This document shows positions 25,497 through 33,814 of a stretch of DNA of 64,000 nt, in pieces. The DNA is from Allomuricauda sp. (GTDB taxonomy: Bacteria > Bacteroidota > Bacteroidia > Flavobacteriales > Flavobacteriaceae). The position numbers and the translations under genes are program-made. Under the pieces are notes generated by a model. It was not told where the DNA came from. It searched no databases and saw only the letters and a list, made by a program, of their open reading frames with translations. Positions within the stretch are counted from its first letter, which is position 1; the number at the start of each line of letters is the position of its first letter. The DNA is taken from contig JASBTQ010000032.1 in assembly GCA_030148335.1 (NCBI GenBank), forward strand, positions 62,001 to 126,000, written 5' to 3'.

Positions 25497-27173
25497 ATGA
25501 AAAAGTACGTAATAGGACTCGATTATGGTTCCGACTCGGTAAGGGCTGTATTGATCGATACAAAAAATGGCGCAGAGCTGGCCTCCGAAGTATTCTGGTA
25601 TCCCCGATGGAAAGCGCAAAAATATTGCAGACCGGAAATCAATCAGTTCCGGCAACATCCTTTGGATCATATCGAAGGATTGGAACACACCATCAAGTCC
25701 GTGGTGGCACAGAGCGGAGTGGCCCCAGGGACCGTCAAGGGAATCTGTATCGATACCACAGGCTCTTCCCCAATGCCGATTGCTGAGGATGGAACAGCAT
25801 TGGCCATGCTATCTGGGTTTGAGGAAAATCCAAATGCCATGATGGTGCTTTGGAAGGACCATACCGCCGTAAAGGAGGCCAACGAGATCAACGAATTGGC
25901 CCGAACTTGGGGAGGGGAGGATTACACCAGGTACGAAGGCGGTATCTATTCTTCGGAATGGTTTTGGGCCAAGATACTTCATGTGGCCAGAGAAGATAAA
26001 CGTGTGGTTGATGCCACATATACGTGGATGGAACACTGCGATTTCATCACTTACCTTTTGGCGGATGAAAAGGATCTAAAAAAATTCAAAAGAAGTCGAT
26101 GTGCAGCTGGTCACAAGGCGATGTGGCACGAGAGCTGGGGCGGACTTCCCGACGCTAGATTTTTAGCGAAACTGGACCCTTATCTGGCATCGCTTCGCGG
26201 AAATCTATATGATGAAACCTATACTTCCGATGAGGTGGCAGGCCACTTGAATGAAGAATGGGCGGGCAAATTAGGCCTTACCACGGATACAGTTATCGCT
26301 GTCGGAACTTTTGATGCCCATGCAGGGGCCGTAGGTGCCAAAGTGGACCATCATGCCCTGGTCAGGGTCATGGGAACCTCCACTTGCGATATTATGGTGT
26401 CCTCCGCGGAAACAGTGGGCAGCAAAACGGTCAAGGGAATCTGTGGGCAGGTCGATGGGTCCGTAATCCCGGGAATGATCGGGCTTGAGGCCGGCCAATC
26501 CGCTTTTGGGGACGTGCTCGCATGGTTCAAAGATCTATTGGAATGGCCCATGGACCATCTGATTATGGGATCAACGGTACTCTCAGATCAGCAAAAGCAA
26601 GAACTTCAGGCCGAAGTGGAATCCAAATTCATACGCACCTTGGCCGAGCAGGCCGAGAATATTCCTTTGACGGAGTCTGTTCCCATTGCTTTGGATTGGG
26701 TCAATGGTAGAAGAACCCCGGATGCCAATCAAGAGTTGAAAAGTGCCATTTCTGGAATTTCGTTAGGAACCAAAGCGCCACATATTTTTAAATCTTTGGT
26801 GAATGCCATCTGCTTTGGGGCCAAAATGATCGTGGACCGTTTTCAGGAAGAAGGGGTGAAGATCGAAACCGTGATCGGCATCGGTGGTGTGGCCAGAAAA
26901 TCTCCTTTCATCATGCAGACCTTGGCCAATGTGCTGAACATGCCCATCAAAGTGGCCGAGTCCGATCAGGCCCCTGCTCTGGGAGCAGCAATATATGCGG
27001 CCGTGGCATCGGGAATCTATGATAATGTGATCGAGGCCAGTAAGATTATGGGCAGCGACTTTGAAGCGGAATATGTGCCAGAGCCTTCCCAAGTGGAGGC
27101 CTATGCCCAATTATTGGAAGAATATAAGGCCCTTGGGAGCTTTGTGGAAGAACGAACCAACAAAAACAAATAA
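25497..27173 (+). CDS. araB: Ribulokinase
   Basis: 558 residues from the ATG at 25497 (MKKYVIGLDYGSDSVRA); an earlier in-frame ATG at 25464 adds a short hydrophilic leader and is less likely. FGGY kinase family: the N-terminal phosphate-binding DYGSDSVR loop and the C-terminal GIGGVARKSPFIMQTLANVLN and ALGAAIYAAVA segments are typical of ribulokinase. It phosphorylates L-ribulose with ATP in the cytoplasm. It is followed after 4 bp by araD and then araA, so the intracellular arabinose route is contiguous. Confidence 0.94.
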   Translation: MKKYVIGLDYGSDSVRAVLIDTKNGAELASEVFWYPRWKAQKYCRPEINQFRQHPLDHIEGLEHTIKSVVAQSGVAPGTVKGICIDTTGSSPMPIAEDGTALAMLSGFEENPNAMMVLWKDHTAVKEANEINELARTWGGEDYTRYEGGIYSSEWFWAKILHVAREDKRVVDATYTWMEHCDFITYLLADEKDLKKFKRSRCAAGHKAMWHESWGGLPDARFLAKLDPYLASLRGNLYDETYTSDEVAGHLNEEWAGKLGLTTDTVIAVGTFDAHAGAVGAKVDHHALVRVMGTSTCDIMVSSAETVGSKTVKGICGQVDGSVIPGMIGLEAGQSAFGDVLAWFKDLLEWPMDHLIMGSTVLSDQQKQELQAEVESKFIRTLAEQAENIPLTESVPIALDWVNGRRTPDANQELKSAISGISLGTKAPHIFKSLVNAICFGAKMIVDRFQEEGVKIETVIGIGGVARKSPFIMQTLANVLNMPIKVAESDQAPALGAAIYAAVASGIYDNVIEASKIMGSDFEAEYVPEPSQVEAYAQLLEEYKALGSFVEERTNKNK

Positions 27174-27177
27174 GAAT

Positions 27178-27879
27178 ATGGGCTCAAAATACAAATCGCT
27201 CAAGGAAGAATGTTATGAGGCCAACATGGAGCTGAATGCCCTTGGTTTAGTCATCTATACCTTTGGGAACGTGAGTGCCGTCGATAGGGAAAATTCGGTT
27301 TTTGCCATCAAGCCCAGCGGTGTGCCTTATGAAACATTGAAACCCGAGGATATCGTCATCGTGGATTACGATAACCAAGTGGTTGAAGGGAAATTAAGAC
27401 CCTCATCGGACACCAAAACCCATAGTTATCTCTACAAAAATTGGGAAAACATCGGCGGAGTGGCGCATACCCATGCCATGTATTCCGTGTCGTGGGCGCA
27501 GGCCCAGCTGGACATTCCCATTTTCGGGACCACACATGCCGACCACCTTACCCAAGACATACCGTGTGCCCCTCCCATGGCGGACGAGCTCATCGAGGGG
27601 AACTATGAGCATAACACAGGGATTCAGATTTTGGATTGTTTCAAGGAACGGGGACTGGATTACCATGAAGTGGAAATGATATTGATAGGGAACCATGGTC
27701 CATTTGCTTGGGGCAAAAATGCCGCAAAGGCAGTGTATAACACCAAAGTGTTGGAGACAGTGGCACAAATGGCCTATCTCACCCTACAGATAAACCCCGA
27801 TGCACCGAGATTAAAAGAATCACTCATAAAAAAACACTACGAACGTAAACATGGTAAAAATGCCTATTACGGTCAATAA
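27178..27879 (+). CDS. araD: L-ribulose-5-phosphate 4-epimerase
   Basis: 233 residues from the ATG at 27178, 4 bp after the araB stop. An overlapping upstream in-frame extension reads through the araB end and is not used. Class II aldolase/epimerase family: the N-terminal GNVSAVDRE and IKPSGVPYE phosphate-binding segments, the Zn ligands in GGVAHTHAMY, and the later His in IGNHGPFAWG are visible. It makes D-xylulose 5-phosphate for the pentose phosphate pathway. The length is as expected for the family. Confidence 0.94.
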   Translation: MGSKYKSLKEECYEANMELNALGLVIYTFGNVSAVDRENSVFAIKPSGVPYETLKPEDIVIVDYDNQVVEGKLRPSSDTKTHSYLYKNWENIGGVAHTHAMYSVSWAQAQLDIPIFGTTHADHLTQDIPCAPPMADELIEGNYEHNTGIQILDCFKERGLDYHEVEMILIGNHGPFAWGKNAAKAVYNTKVLETVAQMAYLTLQINPDAPRLKESLIKKHYERKHGKNAYYGQ

Positions 27880-27896
27880 TATAATTTTACATCTAA

Positions 27897-29402
27897 ATGA
27901 AAATAGCTTCTAAAGAAATCTGGTTCGTTACCGGAAGTCAACATTTATATGGCCCAGAAACCTTGAAACAGGTGGCCTCCAATTCCAAAAGCATTGTGGA
28001 CGGACTGAACGGATCGGGCCAATTGCCCATCAACTTGGTCTTTAAACCCATAGTGACCACTCCCGATGAAATCCTAAAACTCTGTCGCGAAGCCAGTAAC
28101 GACCCTTCCTGTATTGGTCTGGTGGCTTGGATGCATACCTTTTCGCCCGCCAAAATGTGGATTGCCGGACTTACTGTGCTTAGCAAACCTTTGTGCCATC
28201 TGCACACACAGTTCAATGCAGAGATTCCTTGGGAGAACATCGATATGGACTTTATGAACCTGAACCAATCGGCACACGGTGACCGCGAGTTCGGTTTTAT
28301 GATGTCCCGCATGCGCAAGAACCGAAAAGTGATCGTGGGCCATTGGAAAAGTGAAAGAGTACAACAAAAGTTGGGCGTTTTTGCCCGTGTGGCGTTGGGC
28401 GCCGATGAACTGCGACACCTGAAAGTGGCCCGTTTTGGCGACAATATGAGGGAAGTGGCCGTTACCGAAGGCGATAAAGTGGCCGCACAGATGCGCTTTG
28501 GTGTGGCGGTCAATGGATACGATTCTTCGGATATCACCAGCCGTATCGATGCGCTGGATCAAAAATCAGTGGATCGGCTCCTTGAAGAATATGAAGCCAC
28601 ATATACCTTGTCCGCTGCCCTGCAAAAAAATGGAGCGAAACGTCAATCCTTGGTGGAAGCGGCCAAGATTGAACTTGGGCTTCGCACCTTTTTGGACGAA
28701 GGCGGATTCAAGGCATTTACGGATACCTTTGAAAACTTGGGTGTCCTCAGACAATTGCCAGGGATTGCTGTGCAAAGGCTCATGGCCGATGGTTATGGAT
28801 TTGGGGGCGAGGGCGACTGGAAAACAGCCGCGATGCTCAGAAGCATGAAGGTGATGGCCGAAGGACTGAAAGGTGGAACCTCTTTTATGGAGGACTATAC
28901 CTACCATTTTACCCCACAAAAGGAATACGTGTTGGGATCCCATATGTTGGAAATCTGTCCGTCCATAGCCAGTGGAAAAGCTTCTTGCGAAGTCCATCCT
29001 TTGGGCATCGGGGGCAAGGAAGATCCTGTGCGATTGGTCTTCAATTCCCCGGCAGGAAATGCGATCAACGCTTCCTTGGTGGATATGGGGAACCGCTTCC
29101 GATTGATCGTGAACGAAGTGGAAGCCGTGGAACCCATGGCCCATCTGCCCAAACTGCCCGTGGCACGGGTGCTTTGGGACCCCAAACCCAATCTGGACAT
29201 AGCCGCAACCGCATGGATCTATGCGGGTGGGGCGCACCACACCGTATATTCCCAAGCACTGGACACTGAATATATGGAAGATTTTGCCGATATTTTCGGA
29301 ATTGAACTCTTGGTCATCGATGCCGATACCAGAATCAGGAATTTCAAAGATCAGTTGCATGCCAATGAAGCCTACTATCATTTGTTTCAGCATGGGATGT
29401 AA
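27897..29402 (+). CDS. araA: L-arabinose isomerase
   Basis: 501 residues, normal for AraA. Family hallmarks are present throughout: [16 protein letters not shown] at the N-terminus, [26 protein letters not shown], and the C-terminal [15 protein letters not shown]. The catalytic region around [15 protein letters not shown] and [10 protein letters not shown] is intact. It converts L-arabinose to L-ribulose in the cytoplasm, using a divalent metal. 17 bp after araD; 42 bp to the aldose 1-epimerase. Confidence 0.96.
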   Translation: MKIASKEIWFVTGSQHLYGPETLKQVASNSKSIVDGLNGSGQLPINLVFKPIVTTPDEILKLCREASNDPSCIGLVAWMHTFSPAKMWIAGLTVLSKPLCHLHTQFNAEIPWENIDMDFMNLNQSAHGDREFGFMMSRMRKNRKVIVGHWKSERVQQKLGVFARVALGADELRHLKVARFGDNMREVAVTEGDKVAAQMRFGVAVNGYDSSDITSRIDALDQKSVDRLLEEYEATYTLSAALQKNGAKRQSLVEAAKIELGLRTFLDEGGFKAFTDTFENLGVLRQLPGIAVQRLMADGYGFGGEGDWKTAAMLRSMKVMAEGLKGGTSFMEDYTYHFTPQKEYVLGSHMLEICPSIASGKASCEVHPLGIGGKEDPVRLVFNSPAGNAINASLVDMGNRFRLIVNEVEAVEPMAHLPKLPVARVLWDPKPNLDIAATAWIYAGGAHHTVYSQALDTEYMEDFADIFGIELLVIDADTRIRNFKDQLHANEAYYHLFQHGM

Positions 29403-29444
29403 TCGACACAAATAAAAAAATAACTAACAAACAAACAGATCATC

Positions 29445-30629
29445 ATGAGGACAGCACAACCTTACCTTATTTCTTTTGTTTTTCTGCTGACACTTTTAAA
29501 TTTGGGATGTAAGGAAAACAAAAAGGAAAATCAATCAAGTATGGAAACCACAGACGCCCAACAGGGAAAAGAATATTTTGAAAAGACCAGTTTTGGGAAA
29601 ATGCCGGATGGGCAGACAGTGGAAAAGTACACATTAAGGAATGCTTCGGGCATGGAAATCGATGTGATCACCTATGGTGGTATCATCACCCGCTGGACAG
29701 CCCCGGACAAAAATGGCTCGTATGAAGACATTGTCCTAGGGTTTGATGATTTGCAACAATATCTTGACGGCAATCCCTATTTCGGAGCTTTGATAGGCCG
29801 TTACGGCAACCGTATCGCCAAGGGAAAGTTCAGTTTGGATGGTGAGACCTATACCCTTGCCACCAACGATGGCGAAAACCATTTGCATGGGGGTGAAAAG
29901 GGTTTTGACAAGGTACTTTGGCAAGCCAAAGCGGAAAGTACCGACGATGGGGCTTCCTTGGAACTCACCTACACCAGTGCCGATGGGGAGGAAGGATATC
30001 CGGGCAAACTGGACGTGAAGGTTACCTATATTCTGACTGGGAACAACGAGCTCGATGTGCGCTACGAGGCCACAACGGACAAACCTACCATTGTGAACTT
30101 GACCCAGCACAGCTATTTTAATCTTTCGGGAGATTTTACCCAAAGCATACTCGATCACGAACTTTTCTTGGATGCAGATGCATACCTACCAGTGGATGGC
30201 GGGCTAATCCCGACCGGGGAGTTGCGTAAGGTCGCTGGGACTCCGTTCGATTTCAAACAACCCAAATTGATGGGCAAGGAGATCAATGCGGAGAATGAAC
30301 AGTTGAAGCTGGGAAAAGGCTACGATCACTGTTGGGTACTCAATCAGGAAGGAGGTAATTATGGCCTGGCGGCATCTGCATATCACTCAAAAACAGGACG
30401 TTTGCTGGAAGTATATACAGATGAACCCGGAATCCAGTTTTATAGTGGCAACTTCTTGGACGGCACCCTGCCCGCCCAAAAAGGAGGCACCTATGGACAA
30501 AGATCAGGATTTTGTCTGGAGACCCAACACTATCCTGATACCCCTAATCAAGAAGGATTTCCTTCCGTTAGGTTGAATCCGGGGGAGACCTATTCGTCCA
30601 GGACCACGTTCAAACTATCTACAAAATAA
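29445..30629 (+). CDS. galM: Aldose 1-epimerase (mutarotase), lipoprotein
   Basis: 394 residues. The signal peptide ends in LLNLGCKEN, a lipobox, so unlike most mutarotases it should act outside the cytoplasm. The GalM fold starts near residue 50. The pattern GRYGNRIAKGKF, NDGENHLHGGEKGFDKVLW (with the catalytic-type His), NLTQHSYFNLSG and the late YSGNFLDG segment are family hallmarks. It probably equilibrates anomers of sugar released by the retaining glycosidases upstream before uptake. It sits 7 bp before the symporter gene. Confidence 0.9.
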   Translation: MRTAQPYLISFVFLLTLLNLGCKENKKENQSSMETTDAQQGKEYFEKTSFGKMPDGQTVEKYTLRNASGMEIDVITYGGIITRWTAPDKNGSYEDIVLGFDDLQQYLDGNPYFGALIGRYGNRIAKGKFSLDGETYTLATNDGENHLHGGEKGFDKVLWQAKAESTDDGASLELTYTSADGEEGYPGKLDVKVTYILTGNNELDVRYEATTDKPTIVNLTQHSYFNLSGDFTQSILDHELFLDADAYLPVDGGLIPTGELRKVAGTPFDFKQPKLMGKEINAENEQLKLGKGYDHCWVLNQEGGNYGLAASAYHSKTGRLLEVYTDEPGIQFYSGNFLDGTLPAQKGGTYGQRSGFCLETQHYPDTPNQEGFPSVRLNPGETYSSRTTFKLSTK

Positions 30630-30636
30630 GCAGGAC

Positions 30637-32256
30637 ATGAGGACATTGGATACTTTTGATTGGATTACCATATCCGCTTACTTCGTCGTGCTTTTAGGAA
30701 TCGCCGTTTGGGTGATACGCAAGAAAAAAGAAAGCACGGAAGATTATTTCCTTGCAGGTAGAAATGTGGGATGGTTTGTGGTGGGAGCCTCCATTTTTGC
30801 CTCCAATATTGGCTCGGAACACGTGGTGGGACTAGCAGGTGCAGGAGCAGGGAACCGTTTGCCCATGTTGATCTATGAGATACAGGCATGGGTGGTGCTG
30901 ATTCTGGGATGGGTGTTTTTGCCCTTCTATGCGCGAGCGGGAGTCTTCACCATGCCGGAATTTTTGGAAAAGCGTTTTGATGCCCGTGCCCGATGGATCC
31001 TATCCGTATTCTCCATTGTGGCCTATGTGCTCACCAAAATATCGGTGACCATCTATGCGGGTGGGATTGTGGTCTCTGCCTTGTTGGGCATTGATTTTTG
31101 GACCGGGGCCATTGCCACGGTGGTATTGACAGGGGTTTACACCGTTCTGGGCGGAATGCGGGCAGTAGTTTATACGGAAACGCTTCAGGCCATTATATTG
31201 GTCATCGGTGCAGCTGCCCTTACCCTCATCGGTCTGGACCATGTGGGAGGATGGCAGAGCATGAAAGAGACCGTGACCCCAGAATACCTGAACATGTGGC
31301 GTTCCGCTTCCGACCCTGATTTTCCATGGCCCTCTCTTTTGATTGCGAGTACGATCACGGGAATTTGGTATTGGTGTACGGACCAATACATCGTGCAACG
31401 TGCATTGACGGCAAAGAATATCAAAGAGGGCAGAAGAGGGACCATTTTTGGTGCCTTGTTAAAACTTTTCCCAGTTTTCTTGTTCTTGATCCCGGGCGTG
31501 ATAGCGCTGACCTTGAAAATGCGTGGTGAACTGCATTGGGACAGCCCGGATGAAGCTTTCCCCGTTTTGATGAGCAACCTCTTGCCATCCGGACTGCGTG
31601 GTCTGGTCGCGGCAGGCCTGTTGGCGGCATTGATGAGTTCATTGGCCTCCGTGTTCAATTCATGTTCCACCCTGTTCACGGTCGATATCTATAAAAAACT
31701 GAGGCCAAATACCCCTGAGAAGAAACTGGTCAGGACGGGACAGATCGCTACAGTGGTGGTGGTCATCATCGGTATCATCTGGATCCCCATCATGGCCAAC
31801 ATATCGGGAGTGCTGTATGAATACCTCCAAAGTGTGCAATCCTATATAGCCCCACCGATCACCGCGGTGTTCCTTTTGGGGATATTCCATAAACGTATCA
31901 ATGCCCAAGGCGCATTCGTCACTCTTGTAACCGGATTTATCGTGGGAGCGCTCCGGATCATTTTGGAATTGGTAAAAGAATCTTTGGACCCCGGAAGCTT
32001 TTGGTTCCTTTTGGGCGATATGAACTTTTTGTCCTTTGCGTCTTGGTTCTTCCTATTCTGTATTATTTTGATTGTGGTGGTGAGCTATGCCACGGCAGCA
32101 CCATCGGAAGAAAAATTGAGGAACCTTACCTATGCCACTATTTCTGAAGAGGAAAAAAGTAGGAACAAAAGTAGTTACAACTGGAAAGATATTGTCATTT
32201 CCTTGGTGATAGTGGCCATTGTCATCTATGTGATGGTGTGGTTCAATGGGAAATAG
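30637..32256 (+). CDS. SSS family sodium/solute symporter, probable L-arabinose transporter
   Basis: 539 residues with about 14 predicted membrane segments. Sodium:solute symporter family marks: EDYFLAGRNVGWFVVGASIFASNIGSEH near the N-terminus, the GGMRAVVYTETLQ loop, and AALMSSLASVFNSCSTLFTVDIYK. It resembles the sugar-transporting SGLT branch. It ends the arabinose operon, so L-arabinose is the likely substrate, by position. No SusC/SusD-like outer-membrane pair is present in the window, so outer-membrane entry must be encoded elsewhere or occur through general porins. Confidence 0.9.
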   Translation: MRTLDTFDWITISAYFVVLLGIAVWVIRKKKESTEDYFLAGRNVGWFVVGASIFASNIGSEHVVGLAGAGAGNRLPMLIYEIQAWVVLILGWVFLPFYARAGVFTMPEFLEKRFDARARWILSVFSIVAYVLTKISVTIYAGGIVVSALLGIDFWTGAIATVVLTGVYTVLGGMRAVVYTETLQAIILVIGAAALTLIGLDHVGGWQSMKETVTPEYLNMWRSASDPDFPWPSLLIASTITGIWYWCTDQYIVQRALTAKNIKEGRRGTIFGALLKLFPVFLFLIPGVIALTLKMRGELHWDSPDEAFPVLMSNLLPSGLRGLVAAGLLAALMSSLASVFNSCSTLFTVDIYKKLRPNTPEKKLVRTGQIATVVVVIIGIIWIPIMANISGVLYEYLQSVQSYIAPPITAVFLLGIFHKRINAQGAFVTLVTGFIVGALRIILELVKESLDPGSFWFLLGDMNFLSFASWFFLFCIILIVVVSYATAAPSEEKLRNLTYATISEEEKSRNKSSYNWKDIVISLVIVAIVIYVMVWFNGK

Positions 32257-32279
32257 TATTGTCCAAAGAACTTCTTATC

Positions 32280-32351
32280 TGTCAGTTCGAGCGTAGTCGA
32301 GAACTAAATCAGCATCAAAACCAATAGATTTCGACTGCGCTCAACTTGACA
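32280..32351. repeat. REP-like imperfect inverted repeat between convergent operons
   Basis: Arms TGTCAGTTCGAGCGTAGTCG (from 32280) and TCGACTGCGCTCAACTTGACA-type (32331-32351, reverse complement with few mismatches) flank a ~30-bp centre. It lies between the symporter stop (32256) and the TolC-like stop (32504), so it may act as a two-way terminator. Sequences with GAGCGTAGTCGAGA are common intergenic elements in Flavobacteriaceae. Confidence 0.7.
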
Positions 32352-32503
32352 AGATTTGAATTTGATCTGCGGGAATTTCCGAAGATTGGCATCTAACTGA
32401 CTTTTGGAATTAAGACAAAAGTCCAGTTTCTTGACTCCAAAAGCGAAGCGGTCTTGGTTCTGATACTTCGTTGCCCTGCATCTCAAGGCAGTAGTTTTGA
32501 TTT
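32352..32503. other. Unassigned intergenic sequence after the REP-like repeat
   Basis: About 150 bp with no start-stop frame that looks coding. It includes a stretch (about 32412-32500, around GACTCCAAAAGCGAAGCGG) that has the look of flavobacterial dispersed repeat DNA, but I found no second copy in this window. Confidence 0.3.
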
Positions 32504-33814
32504 TTAGATCTCCAAGTTTCCGGCCAATTGTTTTAGCACAATCTCGGAAAGTTTGGCTTGGAATTTAGCATTACTGAGCCTTACACTGGCGTTGATATAA
32601 TTCAATTGTGCCGTTCTGAACTCTATGGTGGGAATGATACCGATCCGGTATTTCTCCACAGTAATATCCAAGTTTTCCTTGGCGATGGCCTCGTTACTTT
32701 CTTCAAGTTCCATGAGGCTGATGTTGGTCAGGTACGTTTGGTAAGTGGTGTTCACCAAAGATGCCAAGGCCTGTTCTTGTTGTGCAATGGCAATTTCAGC
32801 GTTCTCCAAGGCCACTTTCCCCATTTTTTCGTTCCTGTTCTGGTTGAAACCATCGAACAGGTTAAGCGTAGCTCCAAAACCGTAGCTGAACCCCTTGGAT
32901 TCAGAACTTGTGGCAAAGCCCAACTCTGATTTGGAATTGCCAATGTTGTACCCCGAGGTCACGAATAGGGACGGGTAGCGGGCCGCCTTGATCTGTTTGA
33001 GTTCCAGTTCACTGATGCGCTTGTTTATTTTTTCGGCCTGTAACTGTGGATTTTCCTCAGCTACTTTGGCTTCCAGTTCGTCCAAGATCAGTTTTTGGTC
33101 CACAAAGATCTCAGGAATCACCCTAAAATCGATTTTAAGGTCACGGGCCAATTGCTCGTTCAGTTGAATCTTGGTATTCTTATAGAGTTCCTGTTGGCGC
33201 TGCATCAGGGTCTGGTCCGTATTGAGGTCTACCTGGGCATTCAGTACTTCCAGTTTGGACGCCTTACCTATGGTAAATCGGTTCTGGGCAAGTTCCACGC
33301 GCTGTTTCGAGATGATCAAGGTACTGTCCAAGGCAGAAAGCTGTTGCTGTTGTTGGACCAAGTCATAATAGGTGATCATGACTTCGCCTACGGTGGTCAA
33401 TATGGCCTGTTTCAGTTCGGCTTCACCCAATTTTTTGGTTTCCTTCAACTGTTCATAATTGGCGAACATACGAAGACCATCAAAAACGGTCCACTCCAAG
33501 GCCACACCATAATTGAAACTGCTGTTCTTTACATTGTCCCGGTCCTGAACGGTTCCATCGTTACGGACCTGGGTCAAACTTTGTACGGTGTTGTTGTCAT
33601 TCAGATTGGCCCCGACCTGGGGAAGCATTCCGGCTTGTCCGGGAGTGGTGCCCAACTCGTCTATCTTCAGTTCGTTTCGGGCCGTTTTTATCTGAAAATT
33701 GTTGTCCAGGGCTATTTTGACCGCATCCTGAACGGTCAGGATTTCTTGTGCATCGGCCAAAGAAATGCTGCCCAGTACGAATATAAAAATGCTTATTCGC
33801 TGCTTAATGTCCAT
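32504..33814 (-). CDS. TolC-family outer-membrane efflux channel
   Basis: 436 residues; the signal peptide (MDIKQRISIFIFVLGSISLADA) is followed by two long alpha-helical repeats of the OEP family, each with VQDAVKIALDNNFQIKTA-like and LSALDSTLIISKQRVELAQ-like coiled segments. Its start overlaps the RND pump stop by 11 bp, so it is the third gene of a tripartite efflux operon (membrane-fusion protein, pump, channel). It forms the outer-membrane exit duct. The family is clear; the substrate is unknown. Confidence 0.9.
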   Translation of the reverse strand: MDIKQRISIFIFVLGSISLADAQEILTVQDAVKIALDNNFQIKTARNELKIDELGTTPGQAGMLPQVGANLNDNNTVQSLTQVRNDGTVQDRDNVKNSSFNYGVALEWTVFDGLRMFANYEQLKETKKLGEAELKQAILTTVGEVMITYYDLVQQQQQLSALDSTLIISKQRVELAQNRFTIGKASKLEVLNAQVDLNTDQTLMQRQQELYKNTKIQLNEQLARDLKIDFRVIPEIFVDQKLILDELEAKVAEENPQLQAEKINKRISELELKQIKAARYPSLFVTSGYNIGNSKSELGFATSSESKGFSYGFGATLNLFDGFNQNRNEKMGKVALENAEIAIAQQEQALASLVNTTYQTYLTNISLMELEESNEAIAKENLDITVEKYRIGIIPTIEFRTAQLNYINASVRLSNAKFQAKLSEIVLKQLAGNLEI

